A stretch of 64,000 nt of DNA from Chloroflexota bacterium (GCA_018673955.1 JABHBJ010000039.1:1-64000), one strand, 5' to 3'. Positions 9,458-21,481 are shown, counted from the first letter of the stretch. Numbers and translations: made by a program. Notes: generated from the sequence alone by a model not told the origin.

Positions 9458-10372
9458 TTGATTAAAATCGGAACACGTGGAAGCGAGCTGGCTCTTACGC
9501 AGACCAGCCACGTGGTCGACGCACTCAAGGAAGCAAGCCCTGAGGTTGAATTCGAAATCGTCGTAATCAAAACGACCGGCGATATCGACCAGCGCCATAA
9601 TGTTTCTGAACTGGGCGTTGGTGTATTCGTTCGCGAATTGGAAGTCGCGCTACTCGATAACCGAGTCGATCTAGCGGTGCACAGCCTTAAAGATATGCCA
9701 TCGTCGCTACCGCCAGAGTTCACTCTTGCTGCCGTGCCTTATCGTGAAGATCCACGTGACGCTTTCATTAGTCGAAATGGTGAAACGCTTGAAGAAATTC
9801 CCACCGGATCCCGCATCGCTACCGGAAGCGTACGACGTCAGGCTCTGGTCAAAAACATACGCCCAGATCTAGTCGTCGAATCAGTTCGAGGAAACGTTCC
9901 AACCCGGCTCGGCAAACTCGACCTTGAAGACGGTCCAGACGCCATAATATTAGCTGTAGCCGGACTAAAACGACTCGGTCTTCACGAACGAATTACCCAG
10001 CACCTTTCGTGCTCTAATTTCGTTTCCGCCGTTGGGCAAGGCGCACTCGCTCTTGAAACTCGTGCAAGTGACCCAACAACTGCTGCTATCGCCGCGAAGA
10101 TCAATCATGAAGGCACACTACTCGAAATAACAGCGGAACGAGCCTTTTTGGACGAAATCGGCGGCGGCTGCTCGGCGTCAGTCACGGCACACGCAAAAAT
10201 CAGAGGTGAACGACTCGAATTTTCAGCCTTCGCATCAACGCCAGATGGCACGCAGGTCATACGCGAAAGTATTGTCGATGAAGCTTCGAATGCGGAAAAT
10301 GTCGGCAGGAAAATGGGTGAACTATTTGTAGAACGTGGTGCACGACAGCTCGTAGCAGGGGATGCTAACTAA
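9458..10372 (+). CDS. hemC: hydroxymethylbilane synthase (porphobilinogen deaminase); TTG start likely, ORF track opens at 9380
   Basis: LIKIGTRGSELALTQTSHVVDAL, VHSLKDMPSSLP, GGGCSASVTAHA. Confidence 0.95.
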   Translation: MIKIGTRGSELALTQTSHVVDALKEASPEVEFEIVVIKTTGDIDQRHNVSELGVGVFVRELEVALLDNRVDLAVHSLKDMPSSLPPEFTLAAVPYREDPRDAFISRNGETLEEIPTGSRIATGSVRRQALVKNIRPDLVVESVRGNVPTRLGKLDLEDGPDAIILAVAGLKRLGLHERITQHLSCSNFVSAVGQGALALETRASDPTTAAIAAKINHEGTLLEITAERAFLDEIGGGCSASVTAHAKIRGERLEFSAFASTPDGTQVIRESIVDEASNAENVGRKMGELFVERGARQLVAGDAN

Positions 10373-10375
10373 CCT

Positions 10376-11932
10376 ATGTCAGACACCACCAAAAACGAAG
10401 GCAACAACCCAGTAGGAAAAGTACTGCTCGTTGGGGCAGGACCCGGCGACCCCGGTCTGATTACCGTCAAAGGACTCGAAAGTCTGCGGACTGCGGATGC
10501 CATTGTATTTGATCGCCTCGCATCCCCAAGACTTCTCGCTCAGGCACGCCCCGACGCAGAACTGTATGATGCCGGAAAAGGTCGAGACGACCATCGAATG
10601 ACGCAGTCTGAAATAAACGAACTGCTCATTGAGTTAGCTCTACGTGGACTTAACGTTTGCCGACTCAAAGGCGGCGATCCGTTCGTATTTGGTCGTGGTG
10701 GCGAAGAAGCGTTAGAACTTTCAGCCGCAGGTGTTCCGTGGGAAGTCGTTCCCGGCATTTCATCGACCATTGCCGCTCCTGCCTACGCAGGAATTCCTGT
10801 GACACAGCGCGGAATGTCGACATCACTAACAATCGTTACCGGAAGCGAAGACCCGAACAAACCCGACTCGACTATTAACTGGGATGCTCTCGCCTGTCTC
10901 ACCGGGACTCTCGTATTCGTAATGGGCTGGCAAGCCATGAACGACATAGTCGCAGCCCTCACCTCCCGAGGTGTTCCAAGCGACCGACCCGCCGCACTCG
11001 TCCAGTGGGGCACAACCCCCAAACAACGAGTAGTCACCGGGCCAATTGGCGAAATCGTTTCACGAGGTGTTGAAGCAGGAATCGGAGCGCCAGTCGCTCT
11101 CGTTATCGGTGAAGTTGTTGGTCTCCGTGATGCAATGGCGTGGTTCGACACTCGACCACTGTTCGGCAAGCGAGTACTCGTCACCCGTGCACGATCACAG
11201 GCAAGCAAGCTTGTAAAACAGCTCGAAGACCTCGGTGCCGAAGTGCTCGAATATCCAACAATCGAAATCGTTCCAGCCCGCGATACAGAACCTCTCGACG
11301 AAGCACTTCGGAACGTATCTAAATACGACTGGATGATGTTCACCAGCTCAAATGCAGTGCGCGGAATTGCTACACGGATGCAGGCCCTCGGAATCGATTC
11401 TCGGGAACTCTCACATCTCAAATTCGGTGTAAACGGACCTTCAACGGCTAGAGCTCTCACCGAAATCGGCATCAACGCCGATGCCATTCCCGATCAGTAC
11501 CTCGCCAGCGCAATGGTCGAACTACTGAAGACCGATGGTATTACGCCCAAGAACGTTTTATTCCCACGTTCTGAGATCGGACGAGAAACCCTCGCAACCG
11601 GTCTACGTGAACTCGGATCAAACGTAGACGAAGTGGTCGCCTACTCAACCGAATCGCCAAATGACACCGGCGATCTAGCACGAGCCGCCTACGAAGAAGG
11701 CATCGACTTCACAACGTTCACCAGTTCATCGACCGTGCGCAATTTGGTCGATCTACTTGGCGGTAGTCCAGATCTGATCAACGCTAGCAAGACCGTTATC
11801 ATCGGCCCAATTACAACCGAAACCGCCAAAGAACTCAACGTCAACAACGATATCGAAGCCGAAGAACAGTCGATACCCGGAATCGTAAAAGCGATCTTGT
11901 CGTACGTTACAGCGTCTGAAAAACAGGGATAA
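10376..11932 (+). CDS. fused uroporphyrinogen-III C-methyltransferase / uroporphyrinogen-III synthase (CobA-HemD)
   Basis: N-terminus VLLVGAGPGDPGLITVKGLESLRTADAIVFDRL, RLKGGDPFVFGRGGEE; C-terminus VLVTRARSQASKLVKQLEDLGAEVLEYPTIEI, MMFTSSNAV. Confidence 0.95.
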   Translation: MSDTTKNEGNNPVGKVLLVGAGPGDPGLITVKGLESLRTADAIVFDRLASPRLLAQARPDAELYDAGKGRDDHRMTQSEINELLIELALRGLNVCRLKGGDPFVFGRGGEEALELSAAGVPWEVVPGISSTIAAPAYAGIPVTQRGMSTSLTIVTGSEDPNKPDSTINWDALACLTGTLVFVMGWQAMNDIVAALTSRGVPSDRPAALVQWGTTPKQRVVTGPIGEIVSRGVEAGIGAPVALVIGEVVGLRDAMAWFDTRPLFGKRVLVTRARSQASKLVKQLEDLGAEVLEYPTIEIVPARDTEPLDEALRNVSKYDWMMFTSSNAVRGIATRMQALGIDSRELSHLKFGVNGPSTARALTEIGINADAIPDQYLASAMVELLKTDGITPKNVLFPRSEIGRETLATGLRELGSNVDEVVAYSTESPNDTGDLARAAYEEGIDFTTFTSSSTVRNLVDLLGGSPDLINASKTVIIGPITTETAKELNVNNDIEAEEQSIPGIVKAILSYVTASEKQG

Positions 11933-11939
11933 TAGCGAC

Positions 11940-12920
11940 ATGAACAGCGACCAATACCCTCATCTTCGCCGACTACGACGTAGTGCCACACTGCGTGACA
12001 TGCTCAATGAAAACCGTCTTTCCGCGTCGGAATTCATCTACCCACTTTTCGTCGTAAACGGCTCTAGCGTTCGTACTCCTATCGAACCAATGCCCGGAAT
12101 CGACCAGATGTCGGTAGACATAGCCGTGGAAGAAGCCCTTCGTGCGGCTGAATCCGGAGTGAAGTCGGTTCTACTGTTCGGAATTCCAAACACCAAAGAC
12201 TCCACAGGCTCCAGTGCAGCATCGCCCGACGAAGCCGTGCAAAAAGCCGTCGCAGCAATCAAAAAAGCATCACCAGATACATATGTAATCACCGATGTTT
12301 GCCTCTGCGAGTACACCGATCACGGTCACTGCGGAATCGTTAGTGGCAACGATGTCGACAACAACGCAACACTGCCGCTCCTCGCTCAGGTGGCTGTTTC
12401 TCATGCCCAAGCCGGAGCCGACATGGTCGCTCCATCCGCAATGATGGACGGACAGGTCGGAGCAATTCGAGCAGGACTCAACGAAGCCGATTTTTCAGAT
12501 ATTCCGGTAATGGGATACTCGGCAAAATACGCTTCAGCGTTCTATGGTCCGTTCAGGATTGCCGCCGATTCCACACCACAGTTTGGTGATCGCCGTGCCT
12601 ACCAGATGGCACCTAATCAAGCTCGTGAGGCGATGCTGGAAGTCGAAGCCGACCTTGAAGAGGGCGCCGACATCATCATGGTGAAGCCCGCCCTCGCCTA
12701 CCTCGATGTAATAAAAGAGGCATCGATACGATTCGACACCCCACTCGCCGCTTACAACGTTAGCGGTGAATACTCTATGATCGCCGCAGCTGGTCAAGCA
12801 GGCTGGATCGACAGAGAACGTGCCATGATGGAAGTACTGACTTCAATCAAACGCGCCGGTGCCGATCTGATCATCACCTATAGCGCAATCGAGGCGGCAG
12901 AATTCATCTCTCGAGGATAA
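11940..12920 (+). CDS. hemB: porphobilinogen synthase (delta-aminolevulinic acid dehydratase)
   Basis: RLRRSATLRDMLNENRLSASEFIYPLFV, DVCLCEYTDHGHCGIV, VAPSAMMDGQVGAIR, MVKPALAYLDVI. Confidence 0.97.
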   Translation: MNSDQYPHLRRLRRSATLRDMLNENRLSASEFIYPLFVVNGSSVRTPIEPMPGIDQMSVDIAVEEALRAAESGVKSVLLFGIPNTKDSTGSSAASPDEAVQKAVAAIKKASPDTYVITDVCLCEYTDHGHCGIVSGNDVDNNATLPLLAQVAVSHAQAGADMVAPSAMMDGQVGAIRAGLNEADFSDIPVMGYSAKYASAFYGPFRIAADSTPQFGDRRAYQMAPNQAREAMLEVEADLEEGADIIMVKPALAYLDVIKEASIRFDTPLAAYNVSGEYSMIAAAGQAGWIDRERAMMEVLTSIKRAGADLIITYSAIEAAEFISRG

Positions 12921-13072
12921 TTTCTCCTATGTTCGATACACCTGTAACAGGTTTTTCGAAGTTCTACTTAGACTATAAAGTCTTAAGCACAATTTTTGAG
13001 CGAGAACACGCGATGACATAGGTTCCAAGTCGAAATTCTTGCTACAAAAAGGGATCACAAATTAACGAACTT

Positions 13073-13460
13073 GTTTCTGACAATAATGTTCGAGGGTTAC
13101 TCGCTGAATTCATCGCCCCATTTACATTCGTGTTCATCGGGATCCGTGCAGTTGGAGCATCAGTAGTTGCTGGCCTTTCACTTGTAAAGCCGTTTGTACA
13201 ACTGGACTGATTGTGATCGCCCTTGGGAACGGGGTTTGAAAAAATTTAGGAATCGTCGTCATAGGGCGCATTACGGGCACCCACGTGAAACCGCCTTGCA
13301 CAAGAGAGGAATCGATTACTTGTTCCTCGTCATGAACTGTTGAGGGTGCATGGGAGACTTCACGATGCCTGCGGCCAGGCTGTGGTGTGTGACCTTGCAG
13401 CTTCCATCCGGTTCTGTCTGAAAATGGCGTATGTGCGGATAAAAGTCCGATGCTTAATGA
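13073..13460 (+). pseudogene. decayed MIP/aquaporin-family channel
   Basis: Fragments across frames: NVRGLLAEFIAPFTFVFIG; frameshift; TGLIVIALGNG; HITGTHVKPP (degenerate G-H-NPA region); TLQLPSGSV; interrupted by stops and frameshifts. Confidence 0.65.
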
Positions 13461-13635
13461 AATTCGGGCGTTACAACTGCTGGTTCGATGAAATCTAATG
13501 CAGAATTTCCGGTTGAGTCAGATGCAATCACGAAAGTTACAGGTGCCGATTCCCACTACTGCTGTCAAAAGTTTCATATCCAAGAGAGATTCTATGTTTT
13601 CTCTTGGAAGTTGACGTAGACGCGCAATGTCAGGG

Positions 13636-15888
<2,253 letters not shown>

Positions 15889-16096
15889 TTACGGTACTCA
15901 ATTGTTGAAAGACTGACTCAGCCGACGAAGAATTATTCGCCGTCGATCCAACGAATGGTGTCCGTGTAAACAGGTAGTGTCGCAGGACTCTGATAGATCT
16001 CCTCAGCAAATGAGTCAGAACGTTAAACCGCAGCGATTCTGCGTTCTGTGAGAACGAATAATTATGCCATATATCTTTCGATTTAAAGGACGATTT

Positions 16097-16525
16097 CTAT
16101 CGAACACGGCTGTGGATACTCGACCGTTTGACCGGACCAAATTTTCGACTGTCAGTCGAAGCTGAACGATTGTCACCCAGCACTACGAACTCATCGTCTC
16201 GAAGCCACCACGTTTGGCTCTCTGTAAAATCCGGGCAGTAAGCGAACGAATCCTCAACCAACTCACCACCCACGAACAGCTTACCGACTTTCAAAGCTAC
16301 CTCCTCGCCCGGTAATCCAACAATTCTTTTTAGAATCCAATGTCCAGAAAATCCTGGCTCTTCTAACCGCACCACATCGAACCGTTGGGGCTCTCGCAGA
16401 CGAAAGCCAGCACGCACTAAAACCACCCAACTACCATCACCTATAGCAGGCTCCATGCTCTCGCCGTTCACTTTAAACAATTCAACTGAAAGCAACTCAA
16501 TTAGTAGGTTTATTAGGTAATTCAA
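16097..16525 (-). CDS. S26-family signal peptidase, SodX-type Ni-SOD maturation protease
   Basis: VNGESMEPAIGDGSWVVL, ILKRIVGLPGEEV, VVLGDNRSASTDSRKFGPV; divergent from the Ni-SOD gene. Confidence 0.85.
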   Translation of the reverse strand: MNYLINLLIELLSVELFKVNGESMEPAIGDGSWVVLVRAGFRLREPQRFDVVRLEEPGFSGHWILKRIVGLPGEEVALKVGKLFVGGELVEDSFAYCPDFTESQTWWLRDDEFVVLGDNRSASTDSRKFGPVKRSSIHSRVR

Positions 16526-16656
16526 CTGAGAATATCGGTTCTACGTGTTAGATTTGTCTGGCATATTGACAGCAGAAACTTTGGCACGACTTGTGGCAGC
16601 TTGTATTTTCCGCCAGAGTTGCACAATTACCAGTGCTTTTTTCGAGGAGAAAACTC

Positions 16657-17085
16657 ATGTTACGAACAATTTCAAGAATTGCCGACCGGCTACTCCCCGT
16701 CGGTACAGTCGATGCACACTGTGACATCCCGTGTGGCATTTACGACCCACGTGACGCCATTCAGGCAGCACAGACAGTAATCCGAATGACCGAGCTTATC
16801 GAAGCAATGGGCGTACCGACAACCGTTCAAGACCACAACTCGTTCAACCGATACGTTGCTGTCAAAGAAGAGCATGCAACCAAGGCCAAGAACGATATCG
16901 TGATTATCTGGACTGACTACTTCAAGCCAGAACATCTTGCAGCACACCCTAACCTTCACACCAAGGTCTGGGAAGCTTGCAAGCTCGGTTCGCAGGTAAA
17001 GCAGCACGTCGACATGGACGCAGCAGTTGCCTTCAAAGCAGCTCTCGAAGAAATCGGCGCAGCTTTCGCTGATACCAAGAAGTAA
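16657..17085 (+). CDS. sodN: nickel superoxide dismutase precursor
   Basis: HCDIPCGIYDP nickel-hook motif after a short propeptide (MLRTISRIADRLLPVGTVDA); start at 16657 rather than the upstream ORF start. Confidence 0.95.
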   Translation: MLRTISRIADRLLPVGTVDAHCDIPCGIYDPRDAIQAAQTVIRMTELIEAMGVPTTVQDHNSFNRYVAVKEEHATKAKNDIVIIWTDYFKPEHLAAHPNLHTKVWEACKLGSQVKQHVDMDAAVAFKAALEEIGAAFADTKK

Positions 17086-17111
17086 AAGCGTTCCGAAAAC
17101 ATAGACTGTTC

Positions 17112-17142
17112 GAAAGGGGTCAGATTTCGCTGGCCCCTTTCT
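17112..17142. terminator. intrinsic terminator downstream of sodN
   Basis: gaaaggggtcagatttcgctggcccctttc hairpin. Confidence 0.7.
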
Positions 17143-17220
17143 AGTTAACTAGTTCGGATTACGTTATCCTGCCCCGGTTGTATCGATCACTCTTACTCTC
17201 GTTACCTGAAAGAATCACAT

Positions 17221-18273
17221 TTGCATATCTACGAGCTCGATACTCCGTCAGTCGTAATCGACGTCGATGTACTTGAAAAGAACATCAACGATATGGCCGA
17301 TCACTGCAAGAATCTCGGCATCACTCTTCGTGGACACACGAAAAGCCACAAGAATCCAGAAATCGCCAAAATGCAGGTTGCAGCGGGATCGAAAGGGATA
17401 GTCTGCCAAAAACTTGGCGATGCTGAAAACATGGCCCGAGCAGGACTCGACGACATCCTGATGACCTACAACATCGTAGGCAATCAGAAAGTTCGCCGAC
17501 TCGTCAATCTAGCCGGCTTTCGACGCATGACCGTCACCGTAGATTCACTCGCCGTTGCAGCAGGCATTTCCGAACAAGCGGCTACCGAAGGAGTGACAAT
17601 CGGCGTACTCGTCGAATTCGATTCAGGTGGTAATCGCACCGGTGTTCAATCTCCGGCTGCTGCGGAAGAACTCGGCAAGCAAATACAACAACTACCGGGA
17701 CTAAAACTTCGCGGCCTAATGACCTACCCAAGTCAAATATCGTCAAAACGTCTCGTCGATGAAACGATCGACAGATTCAAAAAAGCGAATCTCCCTCTCG
17801 ACATCATCAGCGGAGGTGGCACCGGCGAGGAATGGGAATCGAAAGAACTTGGATTCACCGAACATCGCAGTGGATCGTACGTGTATGAAGGACTTAGCCG
17901 TATTAAAGGCGCAGGCGACGGAAGTGATTTGTCCCCCGAGCGATGCCCTCTCCGCGTCGTGACAACCATAGTCAGTGTGCCCACCAGCGATCGACTAATC
18001 GTCGATGCAGGCATGAAAACCTTCCGCTTGTTTCCAAGCATGCCCTACGGACTAATCCTCGACGACCCAGAATTAAAATTCTCGGGAATGTCGGTTGAAC
18101 ACGGGCACATAGATAGCACCGGAACTAACCGTAAATTCTCAGTCGGCGACAAGCTAACCGTCATCCCCACGTATCAAGAAGGCGTCACGAATCTCCACGA
18201 CGAAATCGTATGGATAAGAAATGATCAAGTCGAACACGTTTGGCGCAACGAAGGTCGCGGCAAGGTCAAATAG
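17221..18273 (+). CDS. alanine racemase-fold PLP enzyme, D-threonine aldolase/DSD1 family (TTG start)
   Basis: LDTPSVVIDVDVLEKNI...LRGHTKSHKNPEIAKMQVAAGSKGIVCQKLGDAENMA; EHGHIDSTG near the C-terminus. Confidence 0.85.
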   Translation: MHIYELDTPSVVIDVDVLEKNINDMADHCKNLGITLRGHTKSHKNPEIAKMQVAAGSKGIVCQKLGDAENMARAGLDDILMTYNIVGNQKVRRLVNLAGFRRMTVTVDSLAVAAGISEQAATEGVTIGVLVEFDSGGNRTGVQSPAAAEELGKQIQQLPGLKLRGLMTYPSQISSKRLVDETIDRFKKANLPLDIISGGGTGEEWESKELGFTEHRSGSYVYEGLSRIKGAGDGSDLSPERCPLRVVTTIVSVPTSDRLIVDAGMKTFRLFPSMPYGLILDDPELKFSGMSVEHGHIDSTGTNRKFSVGDKLTVIPTYQEGVTNLHDEIVWIRNDQVEHVWRNEGRGKVK

Positions 18274-18639
18274 TTCAAAGCCCACGGCCAGAAAATGATC
18301 CCGATTCCACCGGTCATGGTCAGACTCTTGTCTGATCATGACCACCCCCCGATAGCGTTTATTATTTAGGATTTGTGACCAACCGCAGGCTTGGCATAAT
18401 TGCCTTCCTTCAATTCAGCCAGTATCTGGTTTTTGAACTGCATATGCTTGAAGGGGGGGGGGAGGCAGTATTTCTGCCAATTAGGAAGTCTTTTGCTGGT
18501 AGGTTCAGCCTTGTTTGCCCGATATTCGTAAATGTCGTATGCTCCAGAAAATCTACGAGGACATCGTAGTTTTAGTAACTTTTGTTACATGGATGCTGTT
18601 CCGTTACCGATGCACGTTACATATTACGGAGAAAATATA

Positions 18640-19281
18640 ATGTCTTTAATTACCTCACAGGGAAAGCATGGGCTTAGTCCTATTGCCAAATGGTCTTTGA
18701 TCATTTCTCCTATTCTTTACATGGTAGGTGGAATGTTGCTTACCGGCGGTGAGTTTGGACTTTGGGGAAATAAACTGGTTGGCGCCATAACTGCTCAGGG
18801 CGAAACTGCCAAAATCGGAGCGGTGCTGAGTGTGATTGCTGGAGCGCTTTACGTTACCGCATTGATGGGTTTGGCTCGGATTACTCCTCAAGAAAATATG
18901 GCGCTTGCTCGTATGCAAGTTGCCACAATGGGCACTGCAATTTTAACGGCGATATTCATTGTGTGGAGCGGAATCGCCATGGCAATCGCCGCTGGTGGTA
19001 CTGGTGCAGATGCTGGTTCGCTACTTGTTGGAATTGATGCGGCCGCAGCAATATTGTTTTTCTTGGTTCTTATACCACTATCCGGCGGATTTCAACGCGG
19101 TGGGATTGTAAACAAGAATCTCGCATGGGTTGTACTGGGGATCGGAGTTCTGGGATTCATCGCTAGCGTTGTTATGGGTGCGAACGATGAGACAGGAAAA
19201 ATGATCATCTCGGTTCTTCAAGGAATTTACGCATTAGTAGGATTTATAATAGGGATAATGCTGGTGAAGGCGGAAGGCTAA
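18640..19281 (+). CDS. multi-pass membrane protein of unknown function
   Basis: ATG at 18640 (MSLITSQGKHGLSP...), several hydrophobic helices; followed by a terminator. Confidence 0.6.
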   Translation: MSLITSQGKHGLSPIAKWSLIISPILYMVGGMLLTGGEFGLWGNKLVGAITAQGETAKIGAVLSVIAGALYVTALMGLARITPQENMALARMQVATMGTAILTAIFIVWSGIAMAIAAGGTGADAGSLLVGIDAAAAILFFLVLIPLSGGFQRGGIVNKNLAWVVLGIGVLGFIASVVMGANDETGKMIISVLQGIYALVGFIIGIMLVKAEG

Positions 19282-19294
19282 ATCTTTTCCTTGA

Positions 19295-19334
19295 AAATAA
19301 AGCCCCCCGTATTTTAAAATAGGGGGCTTTATTT
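19295..19334. terminator. strong intrinsic terminator
   Basis: aaataaagccccccgtattttaaaatagggggctttattttttt. Confidence 0.85.
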
Positions 19335-19548
19335 TTTTCTAGTAAATCCACAAAAGGTCTTTTTATTAGAGCTCAGATAAACAGTTTTAAAAAAGTTGTA
19401 GTAGGGCTTTTACAGTCTACAAAAAGGCTGGATTTTTCAAATGTCTTACTGCAATCACATATTTGCGAATTGAATACATCCTAGGCTTTTCGTAAATTCG
19501 GATTGGACTGGTCGTCATTCATTATTAAATTAGAGGAACAGATCAAAT

Positions 19549-19869
19549 ATGACTTCAGAGAGTAAATATTGCGTTACGTGTGGAGAGCCGATCAATATCA
19601 ACGCTGAAATATGCCCGAAATGTGGCGTCCGCCAGATGCCTGTCCCCGAAAATTTAAACGCTAGTCCTAAGTCATTTGTTGCGGCACTGATTCTTGTTGT
19701 GCTGCTCGGCGGATTAGGTGTTCATAGGTTCTATGTCGGAAAACCTGGTACCGGTATTCTCATAATTTTGACACTTGGTGGATTTTTAGGAATTTGGCCT
19801 TTAATTGATTTGATATTGATCGCGACTGGTAACTTCAAGGACAGCAACGGATTGAAAATCAAACCTTAG
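19549..19869 (+). CDS. zinc-ribbon + TM2-domain membrane protein
   Basis: YCVTCGEPININAEICPKCGVRQ followed by GGLGVHRFYVGKPGTGILIILTLGGFLGIWPLIDLILIATG. Confidence 0.85.
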   Translation: MTSESKYCVTCGEPININAEICPKCGVRQMPVPENLNASPKSFVAALILVVLLGGLGVHRFYVGKPGTGILIILTLGGFLGIWPLIDLILIATGNFKDSNGLKIKP

Positions 19870-19902
19870 AAATCTGACAAACAGTCAAAATAAACTTGGC
19901 TC

Positions 19903-20072
19903 AACGTAAAACTACTGCAATAAGCACTGAAGGCAGCCCGTGGGATGTTGCTTGGGCTGCTGTGTATTTAGCGAGTGATGAATCACGCTGGATGACTAGA
20001 TCTGTTGTGACAGTTGACGGAGGATCGTCGATGTTATCTCGGAGCGCGTACACGGATGAAAAAATCTGTTAA
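19903..20072 (+). pseudogene. truncated 3' copy of the adjacent SDR oxidoreductase gene
   Basis: Matches 20792-20962 closely (tgggatgttgcttgggctgctgt.tatttagc.ag.gatgaatcacg.tgg...tctgttgtgacagttgacgg.ggatcgtcgat.ttatctcgg). Confidence 0.9.
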
Positions 20073-20155
20073 CCGGTATGTTGTTCTACCGGATTTTGTC
20101 TGAAATTTGGATTGGCAGGGCGAGTTATTAAATTCTTTGTTGGAGATATATCTAT

Positions 20156-20962
20156 ATGACTAAACTGCGGAGACGGCTTGAGGGTAAAGTGGCGATTGTC
20201 ACAGGAGCCGGAACTCGTGGTGCAGGAATTGGCAATGGCAGAGCGACGGCTACTTTGTTTGCTAGAGAAGGCGCGGAAGTTGTGCTTGTAGATGTTGAGT
20301 TGGCACATGCTGAAGAGACGCGTGCTGCCATCATCGCTGAAGGCGGAATTGCTTCAGTGTTTGAGGCTGATGTCACGAACGATGAGCAATGTAAAGAACT
20401 CGTTGAATTCACTACGACTGAATACAGGCGACTGGATATATTGGACAACAACGTGGGTAATTCTCATCGAGCGACTGTGACTGAGATAGACCCTGTTGAT
20501 TGGGATTCGATAATGGAATTGAATGTTAAGAGCATGATGCTTACTTCTCGCTATGCAATTCCGGCAATGAAACAAAATGGCGGTGGATCGATTATTAACA
20601 TCGCTTCGATCGCCAGTTTGAGAGCTTCGAAATCGACTGCCTACACTGCTTCTAAGGCCGCAGTGATTGGCCTGACGAAATCAATGGCTGGAGATCATGG
20701 ACGAGAAGGTATTCGAGTTAACGCGATATCACCTGGACCAGTTTTTACACCTATGGTAGCTTGGCGATTATCGGACGAAATGCGGGTACACCGTAGTAAA
20801 ACTACTGCACTCGGCACTGAAGGGACCCCATGGGATGTTGCTTGGGCTGCTGTCTATTTAGCTAGCGATGAATCACGATGGGTGACCGGATCCGTTGTGA
20901 CAGTTGACGGGGGATCGTCGATATTATCTCGGCACGCGTACACAGATGAAGAAATGCGTTAA
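20156..20962 (+). CDS. short-chain dehydrogenase/reductase (SDR) family oxidoreductase
   Basis: GKVAIVTGAGTRGAGIGNGRATA, DNNVGN, YTASKAAVIGLTKSMA, VTGSVVTVDGGSS. Confidence 0.95.
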   Translation: MTKLRRRLEGKVAIVTGAGTRGAGIGNGRATATLFAREGAEVVLVDVELAHAEETRAAIIAEGGIASVFEADVTNDEQCKELVEFTTTEYRRLDILDNNVGNSHRATVTEIDPVDWDSIMELNVKSMMLTSRYAIPAMKQNGGGSIINIASIASLRASKSTAYTASKAAVIGLTKSMAGDHGREGIRVNAISPGPVFTPMVAWRLSDEMRVHRSKTTALGTEGTPWDVAWAAVYLASDESRWVTGSVVTVDGGSSILSRHAYTDEEMR

Positions 20963-21160
20963 TCGTTCTGGGACTGTACCGAATTTTGGTTCAACACTGT
21001 TCCGCTCGATACTTCGATGGTTCACTTAACCACTGCATTTCTATAACCGTGGTACGGCTGTCGGTATAGCTTGCCCCATCTTCAGCATTAATGACCTGCC
21101 CCAAAAAAAAACGAGCTCAGTTGAAAGATCAGATACTGGATGAATTGAAGGGAGGTAGAA

Positions 21161-21481
21161 ATGCCAAGAAAAGGTCATAGCCCGGAACAGATTTTCAACA
21201 AGCTCCGGCAAGCCGAAGTTTCTATTGCGAGTGGCAAGAGCGTCGGGCAAGCGTTGCCAAAGATCGGCGTCACTGATCACACCTATTACAGGTGGCGACG
21301 CGATTACGGTGGAATCAACCTCGATCAAGCAAAAAGACTCAAGAAGTTAGAAAAAGAGAACGCAAGGCTGAAACGGACCGTTGCCTATCTCGCCATGGAC
21401 AAGCAGATCCTGAACAAGTCGAAAGCGAACTTCGGTAACAAGACGAATTGTCCTCTCCTGCTCGGAGAGGACAATTACTAA
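21161..21481 (+). mobile_element. IS3-family transposase OrfA remnant (no OrfB)
   Basis: MPRKGHSPEQIFNKLRQAEVSIASGKSVGQALPKIGVTDHTYYRWRRDYGGINLDQAKRLKKLEKENARLKRTVAYLAMDKQIL; immediately followed by the icd terminator and icd. Confidence 0.85.
21446..21476. terminator. intrinsic terminator hairpin for the minus-strand icd gene
   Basis: aattgtcctctcctgctcggagaggacaatt, 13-bp perfect stem. Confidence 0.75.

Noticed and set aside
10783-11487. 234-aa minus-strand ORF
   Set aside because: Antisense shadow of the CobA-HemD fusion gene; no recognisable motif.
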